A stretch of 64,000 bases of DNA from Brucella sp. BE17 (GCF_039545455.1 NZ_CP154468.1:868001-932000); one strand, 5' to 3'. Counted from the first letter of the stretch, positions 16,924 to 25,744 are shown. Numbers and translations: made by a program. The notes: generated by a model not told the origin, from the sequence alone.

Positions 16924-17026
16924 TAATTTATAATTCACATCAATGTCAACAGACCAGATGAACAAATTTTCAACCGAAATCGGCTATTTTTGTTTGACTT
17001 ATCGCATTTCATTCCCGAAAAGCGTA

Positions 17027-17038
17027 TGTAACGTTACA
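17027..17038. promoter_or_regulatory. LacI-type operator, site 2
   Basis: TGTAACGTTACA, a perfect 12-base palindrome sharing both half-sites (TGTAAC/GTTACA) with site 1. It sits 15 bases before the LacI-family start, as for autoregulation. The two centres are about 116 bases apart, a spacing compatible with looping. Confidence 0.75.
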
Positions 17039-17052
17039 TTTTTGAGTGATTT

Positions 17053-18072
17053 ATGAAAAGTGATGAGAAAAAGACCGGCATAAGGGTCGTCGCGAAGCTT
17101 TCCGGGGTTTCCACAGCGACCGTTTCGCGTGCACTTAACAATCCACAAAGCGTAAGCGAAGATTTGCGCATAAAGATACAGCGCGTGATTGATGAAACCG
17201 GTTATGTACCTCACGGCATGGCCCGCGCCCTATCCAGCAATAGAACCCGCACGATCGGCGCGATCATTCCGACAATAGACAATGCAATGTTTGCCCGCGG
17301 GATTGAATCGTTACAGAAATTTCTGTCTTCGCGCGGCTATATGCTTATTCTCTCGACAAACGCGTATGATATTGATGTCGAACTGGAACAGGCGCGCAAT
17401 CTGATTGGACGTGGTGTCGATGGATTGATTTTGCGTGGAGACTGCCACCATCAGGCGCTACGCGATCTGCTGGCAACGCGCGCAGTACCTTTTATCAATG
17501 TCGGCATCTATAACCCGGCACAGCCCTACCCTAGTATAGGGGTCGACAACGAGGCTGCCGCATATCGCGCCATGATGCACCTTATTGAAATTGGTCACCG
17601 TCGTATTGGCGTGGTGAGTGCACTTCAGCGCAACAATGATCGTGCCAGTGCGCGAATGAGAGGGTTTCGACGAGCACTTTCCGAACACGGGCTGGAACTG
17701 CCAGAGGCTTGGCATATTGAAGTGCGCTATACGCTTGATGACGCACGCGATGCCGCACGACAAATCCTGCTCGGCAAGGATGTACCAACAGCGATTGCAT
17801 GCGGCAATGACGTCCTTGCCTACGGCGTGATGCTCGAAGCAGAACGACGGGGCTTGAATATCCCTGGAGACCTCTCTGTTGTCGGGTTTGACGACCTTGA
17901 GTGGAGCCGCCATCTCCGCCCTTCCCTGACGACGCTGCACATTCCGACGGATTTAACCTGGAAAGGCGCTGGCGAATACATTCTGGCCCGTCTCGATGGA
18001 CACAATGTGCCTACGCATTATGAAGTGGATTACGCTCTCATAGTCCGAGAATCCACCGCGCCACCCAAATAG
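17053..18072 (+). CDS. LacI-family transcriptional regulator
   Basis: A 339-residue repressor. The N-terminal helix-turn-helix reads IRVVAKLSGVSTATVSRALN (about 10-29) followed by a hinge helix (GMARALSSNRT), then a periplasmic-binding-protein-like effector domain (IGAIIPTIDNAMFARGIE; HLIEIGHRRIGVVS; PTAIACGNDVLAYG; LSVVGFDD). It is divergent from the cluster A operon, with two matching palindromes between them, so it probably represses that operon and itself until the sugar or an intermediate binds. Confidence 0.92.
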   Translation: MKSDEKKTGIRVVAKLSGVSTATVSRALNNPQSVSEDLRIKIQRVIDETGYVPHGMARALSSNRTRTIGAIIPTIDNAMFARGIESLQKFLSSRGYMLILSTNAYDIDVELEQARNLIGRGVDGLILRGDCHHQALRDLLATRAVPFINVGIYNPAQPYPSIGVDNEAAAYRAMMHLIEIGHRRIGVVSALQRNNDRASARMRGFRRALSEHGLELPEAWHIEVRYTLDDARDAARQILLGKDVPTAIACGNDVLAYGVMLEAERRGLNIPGDLSVVGFDDLEWSRHLRPSLTTLHIPTDLTWKGAGEYILARLDGHNVPTHYEVDYALIVRESTAPPK

Positions 18073-18074
18073 TT

Positions 18075-18121
18075 AAAACTGTCCGTGTCGCTTTGTAAGC
18101 CGTATTAAAGCTGACAGTTTT
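18075..18121 (+). terminator. Inverted repeat after the LacI gene
   Basis: AAAACTGTC (18075-18083) and GACAGTTTT (18113-18121) are perfect nine-base arms separated by 29 bases, starting three bases after the LacI stop. The right arm ends in TTTT. The long loop makes it a modest terminator candidate. Confidence 0.45.
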
Positions 18122-18571
18122 CGCGTGCCAGAAAATCGAACTCGATTTCCAGTTGATCCTTTTCGATCATGATCCATCGTCACCTGCAAAACCCCAGAAG
18201 GACTCGATTTGGCCTTTAATGATCCTGATCAAGAATGCACGCACGTGTCTCATCCACGAAGAATGTGTTCAATTACTTCAGATCAACAGTCAACTTATCA
18301 ATGACAGGACGCAATTCAAAAGGCTGCCCATCCGATCCAGGGAGCCGGTGTGGAGCGATCTATATCCAGACCAACGCTTCTAAACCGTCTGGCGCAACCT
18401 TTTCATAATCGATGCGTATACCCCTAATGTTTCCTTCTCAGGTTTGTGGATTTACCCGCTAACGTGCTCAAGTGCTATGTTCAATTCACCCGTGCCGCGG
18501 GGGTCCGGGTAACGCAAGAATGCCCGCACCCAGCCATGGCAGGCCTGCGTTTCCCTCTAAATTAATTGAGC
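18122..18571. other. Intergenic, no supported gene
   Basis: About 450 bases between the LacI regulator and the convergent cluster B. On the minus strand two short frames look protein-like (MIEKDQLEIEFDFLAREN near 18110-18170, and GLDIDRSTPAPWIGWAAF near 18320-18380), but they are separated by stops and I cannot assign a family. The stretch is probably decayed coding DNA. Confidence 0.3.
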
Positions 18572-19414
18572 TTATGCCGAGCGTACCATCTGCGATTGGC
18601 TGCCAAGTCCGGCGATGGAAAGTTCCATCTTCTGCCCCGGTTGAAGATAGACGGAAGGCTTCATGCCCATACCTACACCGGGAGGCGTACCCGTTGTAAT
18701 GACGTCGCCAGGCTGTAGTTCCATGAATTTGCTGATGTAGGAAACGAGGAACGGAACGGCAAAAATCATCGTCTTACTGGAGCCGGACTGCATAACCTTG
18801 CCATCAACGCTCAGTTCCATCGCGAGATCGCTGGTATCAGTCATCTCATCGCGGGTCACAAGCCATGGGCCAAGTGGGCCGAAAGTTGGCGCGCATTTAC
18901 CTTTAAGCCACTGCCCTGTGCCTTCAAGCTGCCACGCCCTCTCCGAGACGTCGTTGCAGATCGTATAGCCAGCGACATAGGACAAGGCGTTTTCTTCTGA
19001 GACATTATAGGCTTTCTTGCCGATAATGACTGCAAGTTCGACTTCCCAATCAAGCTTGGTCGAGCCTTGTGGTCGAATGACATCGTCATTCGGTCCGACA
19101 ATGCAATTGGGAGTTTTTGAAAACAGGATGGGCTCCACCGGAATGGGCATTCCCGATTCCTCCGCATGGTCGGCATAATTCAGGCCGACTGCAATGAAGT
19201 TTACCGGAGTGGGGACACACGCACCAATGCGCACGCCCGGATCGACAACGGGAAGTGAAGTATGATCGAGTTGGCTGATCTTTTTGATAATCTCGTCAGA
19301 AAGATTGCTGCCTGAAAAATCGCTCACCACCTGTGAAAGGTCACGGATCGTGTTGTCCGGTGCCATCAAGCCCGGCTTTTCAGCGCCATTATCACCATAT
19401 CTGAGCAACTTCAT
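18572..19414 (-). CDS. Fumarylacetoacetate hydrolase-family protein
   Basis: A 280-residue FAH-family enzyme: N-terminal small domain, then the FAH fold with NYADHAEESG (79-88), metal ligands E124 and E126 in DWEVELAV, NDVSERAWQ (154-162) and the GTPPGVGMG loop. The family hydrolyses or decarboxylates beta-diketo and oxo acids, and some members are called ureidoglycolate lyase or 2,4-diketo-3-deoxyfuconate hydrolase. Its start overlaps the NodB-type gene by four bases. With an amidase-like and a NodB-fold enzyme beside it, a nitrogenous ring or amide compound is a plausible substrate. The precise reaction is unknown. Confidence 0.85.
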   Translation of the reverse strand: MKLLRYGDNGAEKPGLMAPDNTIRDLSQVVSDFSGSNLSDEIIKKISQLDHTSLPVVDPGVRIGACVPTPVNFIAVGLNYADHAEESGMPIPVEPILFSKTPNCIVGPNDDVIRPQGSTKLDWEVELAVIIGKKAYNVSEENALSYVAGYTICNDVSERAWQLEGTGQWLKGKCAPTFGPLGPWLVTRDEMTDTSDLAMELSVDGKVMQSGSSKTMIFAVPFLVSYISKFMELQPGDVITTGTPPGVGMGMKPSVYLQPGQKMELSIAGLGSQSQMVRSA

Positions 19415-20100
19415 ATCTGATTCCCTTCTGAAGCAACGGCCACGCCTGTCGTCTCGGACGCAACGTAAGCCGACATATGTGCAACGATTTCACCACGGAC
19501 CATTGGAACACAGTCTTCAGGAAACTCCTGAACGAACTCCATTTCGGCTGACCTGGCGAGATCAATGAATTCTGCAAGTCTTGCCATCGCACCTGTGGTG
19601 AGGTCATGCAAAACAATTAAAGGATGGTCTTTGCCTTCACACATGTGAAGTGCTTTTTCGACCCAGGTTGCAGGCGTTTCCCAGTCACGTGGCACGACAT
19701 TCCACAGGACGCAGGTGAACTTCCCGTCTTTGAGATATTCGACTGCATTCTGATCGAGAAGATCGTGATTTAGAAACCCACCGCCGCCAAAAGGGCGAAA
19801 GAATTTGCGCTCGTCTGACAGATCACCTATCAGCTCCTGTGTCTTGCCAATCTCGAATGCGGATGCTGCCTCATGCTTGCCAAGTCCAAGCGGAACAAGG
19901 TGGTTGAAGGTGTGGTTGCCGATCCAGTGGCCTTCCTCTTTTGCTCTGCGAACGACGGCGCGACGCGCAGGATCGCGCAGCTTATCTCCAACCACAAAGA
20001 AGGTTGCCTTTACATTCTTCCTGGCGAGCACGTCCAGAACCAAAGGTGTTACTTCCGGGTCAGGACCGTTATCAAAAGTCAGAGTAATTGGTTTGGGCAT
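19411..20100 (-). CDS. NodB-fold polysaccharide-deacetylase family hydrolase
   Basis: A 229-residue protein with no signal peptide. The NodB motif is TFDNGPDP (D10), metal histidines are H63 and H67 (GNHTFNH), and FFRPFGGGG follows. The second residue of the usual TFDD motif, normally a metal-binding aspartate, is asparagine. A cytoplasmic location and this variant motif argue against cell-wall deacetylation and favour a soluble C-N hydrolase, as for PuuE-type allantoinases in the same fold. It is coupled to the FAH gene (ATGA overlap). Confidence 0.82.
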   Translation of the reverse strand: MPKPITLTFDNGPDPEVTPLVLDVLARKNVKATFFVVGDKLRDPARRAVVRRAKEEGHWIGNHTFNHLVPLGLGKHEAASAFEIGKTQELIGDLSDERKFFRPFGGGGFLNHDLLDQNAVEYLKDGKFTCVLWNVVPRDWETPATWVEKALHMCEGKDHPLIVLHDLTTGAMARLAEFIDLARSAEMEFVQEFPEDCVPMVRGEIVAHMSAYVASETTGVAVASEGNQI

Positions 20101-20114
20101 GTGCGCGATATTTC

Positions 20115-20882
20115 CTATGCGGCGGCTTTAGAAGAGGCGTTTTTCCATCCCGCGATCTGCCTCTCGGCGGCTTGCACGATCAGATCAAACAGAATGGCAA
20201 GGAAAAGAACTAACAGGATAGCTGCAAACACCCGTGGGCTGTCGAGCATCGTGCGGTAGCGTGAAATCAGAAAGCCGACACCAGCCGTTGACATCAGCAT
20301 CTCGGCAACCACGACACCGACGATGACGAGCGCGCCACCAATGCGCAGCGAAGATAAAACCGTCGGCATGGTCGCAGGCACCAGAACCCGCAGAATCTGC
20401 TGACGTTTCGATGCTCCCATACTGCGCGCTGTCGTCATCAAGTTCTTGTCGATCGTCTGCACACCCGCAGCCGCACCAAGCATCGTTGGCAAAAAGCCAT
20501 AGACACTGGCAAAGACTATCTTCGACTGCATGCCAATCCCGAACCATGCCGTGAACAACGGGTAAAGAACGACGAGCGGCACGGCATAGGCAGCCGACAC
20601 CATTGGCAGAAACAGCTTGCGCGATTTTACCGACGAGCCAAGCAATATGCCGCAGGAAATGCCGCCGCCACAGGCAAATATCAGTGCGACGCCAACTTCT
20701 TGAAGGGTAACGAGAAGCTGGCTCCAATATTCACCGAGCTCCCCGTAAAGCGCCTGTAGGGTCAGCGAAAGCGGTGGCAGGAACAATGTCGGGATCAGCC
20801 CCATTCCTGGCAGCACTTCCCATGCTGCAATCAGGAGGGCAACAATGATCCATCGAGTGGTTCTGGCAGATGGACAGGTCAT
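20115..20882 (-). CDS. ABC permease, NitT/TauT (SsuC-like) family
   Basis: A 255-residue inner-membrane protein with about six helices and the conserved cytoplasmic loop RSMGASKRQQILRVLVPATMP that docks to the ATPase. It is one of two permeases in the cluster; the other is at 21663-22421. Together they can form a heterodimeric channel. It lies four bases from the ATPase gene. Confidence 0.9.
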   Translation of the reverse strand: MTCPSARTTRWIIVALLIAAWEVLPGMGLIPTLFLPPLSLTLQALYGELGEYWSQLLVTLQEVGVALIFACGGGISCGILLGSSVKSRKLFLPMVSAAYAVPLVVLYPLFTAWFGIGMQSKIVFASVYGFLPTMLGAAAGVQTIDKNLMTTARSMGASKRQQILRVLVPATMPTVLSSLRIGGALVIVGVVVAEMLMSTAGVGFLISRYRTMLDSPRVFAAILLVLFLAILFDLIVQAAERQIAGWKNASSKAAA

Positions 20883-20886
20883 GATT

Positions 20887-21660
20887 TCAAGCCGTTCTGA
20901 TCTGTTCCCAGATCCGGTTGCGGATCTTGATGAATTCAGGCTCCGACGTCATTTCAAACGTGCGCGGCCGCGGCAAGTCGATATCGATCCGGTCGATGAT
21001 CTTGCCGGGACGTGCCGACAGGACAATGACATGGTCGGACAAGTAGATCGCCTCGGTGAGACTATGAGTGACAAACATGATGGTCTTGCCTGTTCGCTCC
21101 CATATCTGAAGCAGTTCGTCACCCATCACCATACGTGTCTGCTCGTCGAGCGCGGCGAACGGCTCATCCATCATGAGTACTTCTGGATCCTGAACAATAC
21201 CGCGTGCAATCGAGACGCGCTGTTTCATGCCACCCGAAAGTTCATGTGGATAGCGGTCTGCAAATTCGCCAAGACCAACCAGCCCCAGCGCTTCGTTTGC
21301 CTTGCGTTCACGCTCGCCTGCCGCCACACCTCTCAGCGCCAGCGGGAATTCGACATTTTTCCTCGCTGTAAGCCACGGAAACAAATTTGCTTCCTGGAAA
21401 ACCACGCCGATGCGCTCGGGATCGGGTCCATGAACCGGTTTTCCAGCGACCCTGATCTCGCCTGAAGATGGTGTGGCCAGACCAACCAGCATCATCAGCA
21501 GCGAGGATTTACCGCAACCGCTGGGACCGACCACCGAGACGAATTTTCCGGACGGAACCGTAAAGTTGATATTATCCAGTGCATGCGTGGTGCGCCCGCT
21601 ACTGGTATGAATCTGGGTAAGGTTCGTAATTGCAACGCTGTCGATACCTGTCGAGGACAT
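20887..21660 (-). CDS. ABC ATPase, NitT/TauT (SsuB/TauB-like) family
   Basis: A 257-residue ATPase: Walker A GPSGCGKSS, Q-loop VFQEANLFPWLTA, signature LSGGMKQR, Walker B VLMMDEPFAALD, H-loop VTHSLTEA. The start ATG at 21660 is favoured by GGAGGAG just before it; an upstream in-frame start would extend into the permease. The FPWLTA and SLTEA variants are typical of nitrate/taurine/aliphatic-sulfonate importers. Confidence 0.92.
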   Translation of the reverse strand: MSSTGIDSVAITNLTQIHTSSGRTTHALDNINFTVPSGKFVSVVGPSGCGKSSLLMMLVGLATPSSGEIRVAGKPVHGPDPERIGVVFQEANLFPWLTARKNVEFPLALRGVAAGERERKANEALGLVGLGEFADRYPHELSGGMKQRVSIARGIVQDPEVLMMDEPFAALDEQTRMVMGDELLQIWERTGKTIMFVTHSLTEAIYLSDHVIVLSARPGKIIDRIDIDLPRPRTFEMTSEPEFIKIRNRIWEQIRTA

Positions 21661-21662
21661 CG

Positions 21663-22421
21663 TTATCTCCTCCAATGCTCAAGCCTAGTTTCCACCATCC
21701 TGATCGCTTCGTTGAAGGCGATCGCAAGGACGGAGACAATCAAGATTCCGGCAAGCAGTCTGTCGATCATAAAATTCTGGCCCCATAAGCCGATCTGATT
21801 GCCGATGCCGGATCTCGAGGCATACATTTCGGCGAGCAGGATTCCGGTAAAGTTAAAGATCATCGCCAGGCGTACGGCTTCAAGAAGAACAGGAGCCATA
21901 CTCGGGGCGTAAATCCGCCATAGGCTCTGACTAAAAGACGCGCCCATTGCCCTTCCCACCATCAAATGCTCACGCTTTACGGAGTCCACAGCTGCAAAAG
22001 CGGTCATCATCATGATGAAAATTGCCGAAAACACGCCAAAAGCGACTTTCTGGCCCATCCCTATTCCGAATGCGAGGATGAACATGGGCAGGAAGATGGA
22101 CTTGGGAATACTGAAAACGAAGAAAATCAAAGGCTTGAAAACTTCGCTTGCATAAGGCCTTTCAGCAATCAGCAAACCCAATACTGCACCTGCCGGCACG
22201 GCGATCAGGAAGGCCAGCAATGTCTGGATCAGCGTTGTTGACAGATGCCCTCTGAAGGCGGCGTTGCCCAGCAGATCAGCAGCGGTCGAAATTATCTTGC
22301 TGGCTGACGGCAGCAGTCGTGCATCCACGATCCCGAAACGGGAAGCTGCCTCCCATGCCAGAAAAAAGATAAAGACCAAGCCTGTCCTGATGAGCCAATC
22401 TGGCATTTTCGACTGCTCCAT
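21663..22421 (-). CDS. ABC permease, NitT/TauT family
   Basis: A 252-residue inner-membrane protein with six predicted helices and the docking loop MGASFSQSLWRIYAPSMAPV. It is the partner of the permease at 20115-20882. It lies five bases after the binding-protein stop and two bases before the ATPase start, so the importer genes form one transcript. Confidence 0.9.
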   Translation of the reverse strand: MEQSKMPDWLIRTGLVFIFFLAWEAASRFGIVDARLLPSASKIISTAADLLGNAAFRGHLSTTLIQTLLAFLIAVPAGAVLGLLIAERPYASEVFKPLIFFVFSIPKSIFLPMFILAFGIGMGQKVAFGVFSAIFIMMMTAFAAVDSVKREHLMVGRAMGASFSQSLWRIYAPSMAPVLLEAVRLAMIFNFTGILLAEMYASRSGIGNQIGLWGQNFMIDRLLAGILIVSVLAIAFNEAIRMVETRLEHWRR

Positions 22422-22426
22422 CGGGC

Positions 22427-23416
22427 TTACTTCGTTGGAACTGGCTTGAAGCGGGTCTCTATGATGTCGGCAGCCGGAGCAAGATCGCTCATTCCGCCGA
22501 TGACAGCCAGATCGATGGCAGCCTGCGCACCCTCAACAGTCATTGCACCATCCGCAGACAAGCGCTTGAACTGCTCCTCGTATTCTTGAACAGCCACATC
22601 GCGCTCGATCTGGTTCAGCTCCATCAGCAGATTGATTGCTTCTTCCTTATTGGCCTGAAGATATGCGACGCCGCCATAGATGGCATTGAGAGCTTTCTGA
22701 ACAAGTTCCGGCTTGCCTTCAATGACAGCATCGGAGGCTGCCCAGCCTGCATTGAGATGCTTGGGGATTTCAGCACCAAAGTCGATTAGCGAACGTCCTT
22801 GGCCGCTCTGTATCACCTGAAAACTCAGTGGCGAGAAAATGACTGCGGCAGAGACATTACTCGAGATCAGATTAGGTACGAGACCGCCGCCGCCAAGCGG
22901 AATCGGATTGAAGTTGATCTTCTTGTCATGAAGGGTCCAGCGGGCGAGGAAGTCTGAAAGGCTGCCTGCTGAAGTGATACCGACATTAGCGCCATCAAGC
23001 CCCTGCACATCTTTGATATCACTCTCAGCGGAAACAATAAGGTGCCAGCCATAATTGGCATCGGAACCTTGCGCAATCATCTTTGCATTAACGCCACGCG
23101 TGCGCCCAGTCGCCACGATCGAAGGCTGGATCGAGATGATATCGGCAGCATTGGCGGCAAGCGCCGTGAAAGCCTCGCCACCGCTCTGATAAACCGTCAG
23201 TTCCGCGGCAATACCTTCCTTCTCAAACAGGTTCTGTCTCTGGGCCGTTTCAGCAACAACCGTTGGCCACCATGCCTGCGTGGCCAGACCGATCCGCACG
23301 GTTTCCTGCGCAGTTGCGACAGAAGACATGGCGGTAATTGCAAAAGCTGCAACTGAAACCTCCGCAATGAGCTTCAATGATTTCGCCTTCAGAGATTTTC
23401 TCGAAAATTGCATCAT
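22427..23416 (-). CDS. ABC substrate-binding protein, NitT/TauT (SsuA/ThiY-like)
   Basis: A 329-residue periplasmic protein with a signal peptide ending SVATA|QETVRIG. The mature part begins IGLATQAWWPTVVAETAQ and has the family's GEAFTALAANAADI and NVGITSAGSLSDF stretches around the binding cleft. It starts with ATGATG after a GGGAGGAAA box. The family binds nitrate, taurine, sulfonates, thiamine precursors and small heterocycles; the ligand here is not evident. Confidence 0.9.
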   Translation of the reverse strand: MMQFSRKSLKAKSLKLIAEVSVAAFAITAMSSVATAQETVRIGLATQAWWPTVVAETAQRQNLFEKEGIAAELTVYQSGGEAFTALAANAADIISIQPSIVATGRTRGVNAKMIAQGSDANYGWHLIVSAESDIKDVQGLDGANVGITSAGSLSDFLARWTLHDKKINFNPIPLGGGGLVPNLISSNVSAAVIFSPLSFQVIQSGQGRSLIDFGAEIPKHLNAGWAASDAVIEGKPELVQKALNAIYGGVAYLQANKEEAINLLMELNQIERDVAVQEYEEQFKRLSADGAMTVEGAQAAIDLAVIGGMSDLAPAADIIETRFKPVPTK

Positions 23417-23430
23417 GATTTCCTCCCAAA

Positions 23431-24057
23431 TCAGCTTTTGCTATTCAAAAGCCTTTCAATTTCAGCACGTGACAGGACATCGCCATATTTAAGTTCGATG
23501 TCCACCAGTGCCTGATTATGAGCTTGCCGGTCCCGGTCGGCGACAGCCTCACGGCAAACGACAGCTTTATATCCATATTGACAGGCATCCACTGCCGTTG
23601 CCCGGACGCAGCCACTCGTGCTTGTGCCGGTGATCACGACTGTATCAATGCCTAGCGCCGTCAGACGCGCATCGAGATCCGTTGCAAAGAAAGAACTTGC
23701 ATATTTCTTGGAAATGACCGGATCATCCGGCAGGCGATTGAGCCTGTCATCCAGCTCCACGCCCCAGCTGCCCTTATGAAGGGTTGAAACGCCATCGATC
23801 TTGCTGCGCCAGTTGGTCGCTTCCGCCTCTGCCTGCGTTTCGTAACAAATGATCATGTAAAAAACAGGCAGACCGTGCTTTCGGAAACTATCCGTAAGAT
23901 GGTTTGTTTCCGTAATCTCAAGGAGCGAGTCGGAACCGAGCTGATGTTCGGGGACAGTAAACGCCTTGCAAAAATCCACAACCACGAGCGCGGGGGATTT
24001 GCCAAAGCCACTACGTCCGGCAAAACCACGCATAGTCAGGCTTTCAAGCGTCGTCAT
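23431..24057 (-). CDS. Isochorismatase-family amidohydrolase
   Basis: A 208-residue cysteine hydrolase. The catalytic triad is visible as D28 (VVDFCKAF), K117/K118 (ISKKYAS) and C150 (TSTSGCVRATA). The TSGCVRA form is that of N-carbamoylsarcosine amidase and maleamate amidase rather than true isochorismatase. The start at 24057 follows a GGAGGG box. First gene of the cluster B transcript, divergent from the LysR gene; it probably hydrolyses an amide or carbamoyl group of the imported compound. Confidence 0.87.
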   Translation of the reverse strand: MTTLESLTMRGFAGRSGFGKSPALVVVDFCKAFTVPEHQLGSDSLLEITETNHLTDSFRKHGLPVFYMIICYETQAEAEATNWRSKIDGVSTLHKGSWGVELDDRLNRLPDDPVISKKYASSFFATDLDARLTALGIDTVVITGTSTSGCVRATAVDACQYGYKAVVCREAVADRDRQAHNQALVDIELKYGDVLSRAEIERLLNSKS

Positions 24058-24161
24058 CTTAACCCTCCCATCGATCTCCTGCAATCAGAATAGGGACAAG
24101 TTGACACCCGAAACAATATAATGTTTTAAGAAAAGGTTTTTTCCAATAAGGAAATAATCAT

Positions 24162-25073
24162 ATGGATCGCATAAACTTCCCATTTGATAATATCCCTCTG
24201 AAATCACTACGTATTTATATATCAGTGGTTGATGCGGCCAGCTTTTCTGAAGCTGCAAAACAATTTCGCATTGGGGTGCCTGCCGTGAGCAAGCACATAT
24301 CGCTTCTTGAAGAAAGCATGGGGGTAGCTCTCCTTCTGCGGACAACACGCAAAGTAACGGTGACGGAAGCAGGCCGCGAATTTTATGGCAGGTGCCTATC
24401 CATTTTGCGCATGGTCAGCGAGGCGACTTCATCTCAACACTCGGGTCATATCCGCATATCAGCAGCACCTTCCGTCTCATCCTCTATCCTCAACCCCCAT
24501 ATGGGCAGGTTCCTGACCGAGCACCCCGATATTACCATTGATTTCTTCGTAACCAGTGCCTTGCCTGATCTGATCCGGGACAGGATTGACGTCGCGATTG
24601 TCTTGCGTGAATGGCCCGGTGTGAAACTCAGTCACCGGAATCTGGGCACGATGAAGCGTGTTCTATGTGCCTCTCCTGGCTATATCGAGACGCATGGTGC
24701 GCCAACGGATCAAATGGAAATCCGCTCGCACCGTGTCCTGATGAGCCTGCTGAAGGGCGAAGTCGATCCATGGGTCTGCATTGACGAGGGCAAAAGGCGA
24801 ACTCTTTCGGTAAGACCAGTGATGCTAAGCGACAACGGCGATACCATTCGCCAGGCCTGCATCCAAGGAGCTGGAATTGCCAATCTCTATCGTTTCCACG
24901 GGCAGGACGATATCGACGCTGGTAATCTTGTTGAAATTTTGCCTGAGATAGAGATCGAGCCGGTTGGCCTTTACGCAGTGATGCCGCACAAAGATATGAT
25001 CAACCGGGCAACCCTTTCATTTCTGGATTTCTTTCAACAGATCATTGAGGAAGGGCCATGGAAACATCATTAG
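24162..25073 (+). CDS. LysR-family transcriptional regulator
   Basis: A 303-residue protein with the N-terminal winged helix (LKSLRIYISVVDAASFSEAAKQF...PAVSKHISLLEESMG) and a C-terminal effector domain (GHIRISAAPSVSSS; DVAIVLREW; ACIQGAGIANLYRF). It is divergent from cluster B with a 104-base gap, the normal arrangement for a LysR activator of the neighbouring operon. Its downstream border is the start of insertion-sequence debris. Confidence 0.92.
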   Translation: MDRINFPFDNIPLKSLRIYISVVDAASFSEAAKQFRIGVPAVSKHISLLEESMGVALLLRTTRKVTVTEAGREFYGRCLSILRMVSEATSSQHSGHIRISAAPSVSSSILNPHMGRFLTEHPDITIDFFVTSALPDLIRDRIDVAIVLREWPGVKLSHRNLGTMKRVLCASPGYIETHGAPTDQMEIRSHRVLMSLLKGEVDPWVCIDEGKRRTLSVRPVMLSDNGDTIRQACIQGAGIANLYRFHGQDDIDAGNLVEILPEIEIEPVGLYAVMPHKDMINRATLSFLDFFQQIIEEGPWKHH

Positions 25074-25074
25074 G

Positions 25075-25484
25075 ATAGGGACTCATTCTACTCCATGCGA
25101 TTACAGCTGATATGAGCACGATAGCTGAGAGATAATTTACAGCAAGTCTATCATATCTATTTGCGATGCGCCGCCTGTTCTTGAGTTTGCAGAAAAGCCG
25201 CTCGATAACATTCCTGCGTAGATAGGCTTTTCGATCCAAAGGGTATAGTGTGCTGGATGCGGTAGACGGCGGGATCACGACCTTGATATTTGCCTTTTTT
25301 CAAGCCACTGAGTGAAGCTGCCTGCATCATAATCTTTGTCAGCCAGCAGACGCTTTGTGGGGCGCGCGACTTTCATTAACGGGATGGCCATTTTGACGTA
25401 CGCAACATTGCTGGGCGTTAAGCTGACGGCGTCGGGTCTGCCGCATTCATCGGCCAAACAATGGATTTTCCGCGGATTTTGCAT
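25075..25484 (-). pseudogene. IS5-family (IS427 group) transposase fragment
   Basis: Two overlapping frames give KIHCLADECGRPDAVSLTP then ATKRLLADK-like sequence (LLADKDYDAGSF), and after a frameshift near 25275-25285, PLDRKAYLRRNVIERLFCKL and NYLSAIVLISAVIAWS. These are consecutive C-terminal pieces of one transposase. The N-terminal half is missing. The right border merges with an IS3 fragment. Confidence 0.8.
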
Positions 25485-25556
25485 GTGGTTCCACCGCGTG
25501 AAGTGCTAATCGCTAGCGCCGACGCCCCCTTTTGAGCCTTGGGCAAGACAACGAAC

Positions 25557-25688
25557 AAGTTTTCACCTGAAGTCCGCCGACGCGCCATCAGTATGGTGTT
25601 GGATCACGAGGTACAACACCTGTCGGGGTGGGCGACCGTTTCGTCTATCGCGATGAAGATTGGCTCTTCATCTGCCACGCTGCATTAA
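25557..25688 (+). pseudogene. IS3-family OrfA fragment
   Basis: 43 codons reading [18 protein letters not shown] and on through [15 protein letters not shown], the helix-turn-helix start of an IS3-family OrfA. There is no start codon, and a stop follows directly. It is on the opposite strand from the OrfB remnant beside it, so the two come from different copies or an inversion occurred. Confidence 0.75.
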
Positions 25689-25744
25689 TAAGTAAAGAAG
25701 AGAGAGATCGACAGCGGCAAACCAGATTTTACGCAAAGCCTCGG

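Noticed and set aside
24085..24348. 87-codon open frame on the minus strand across the LysR start
   Set aside because: Antisense to the LysR winged-helix region; no support.
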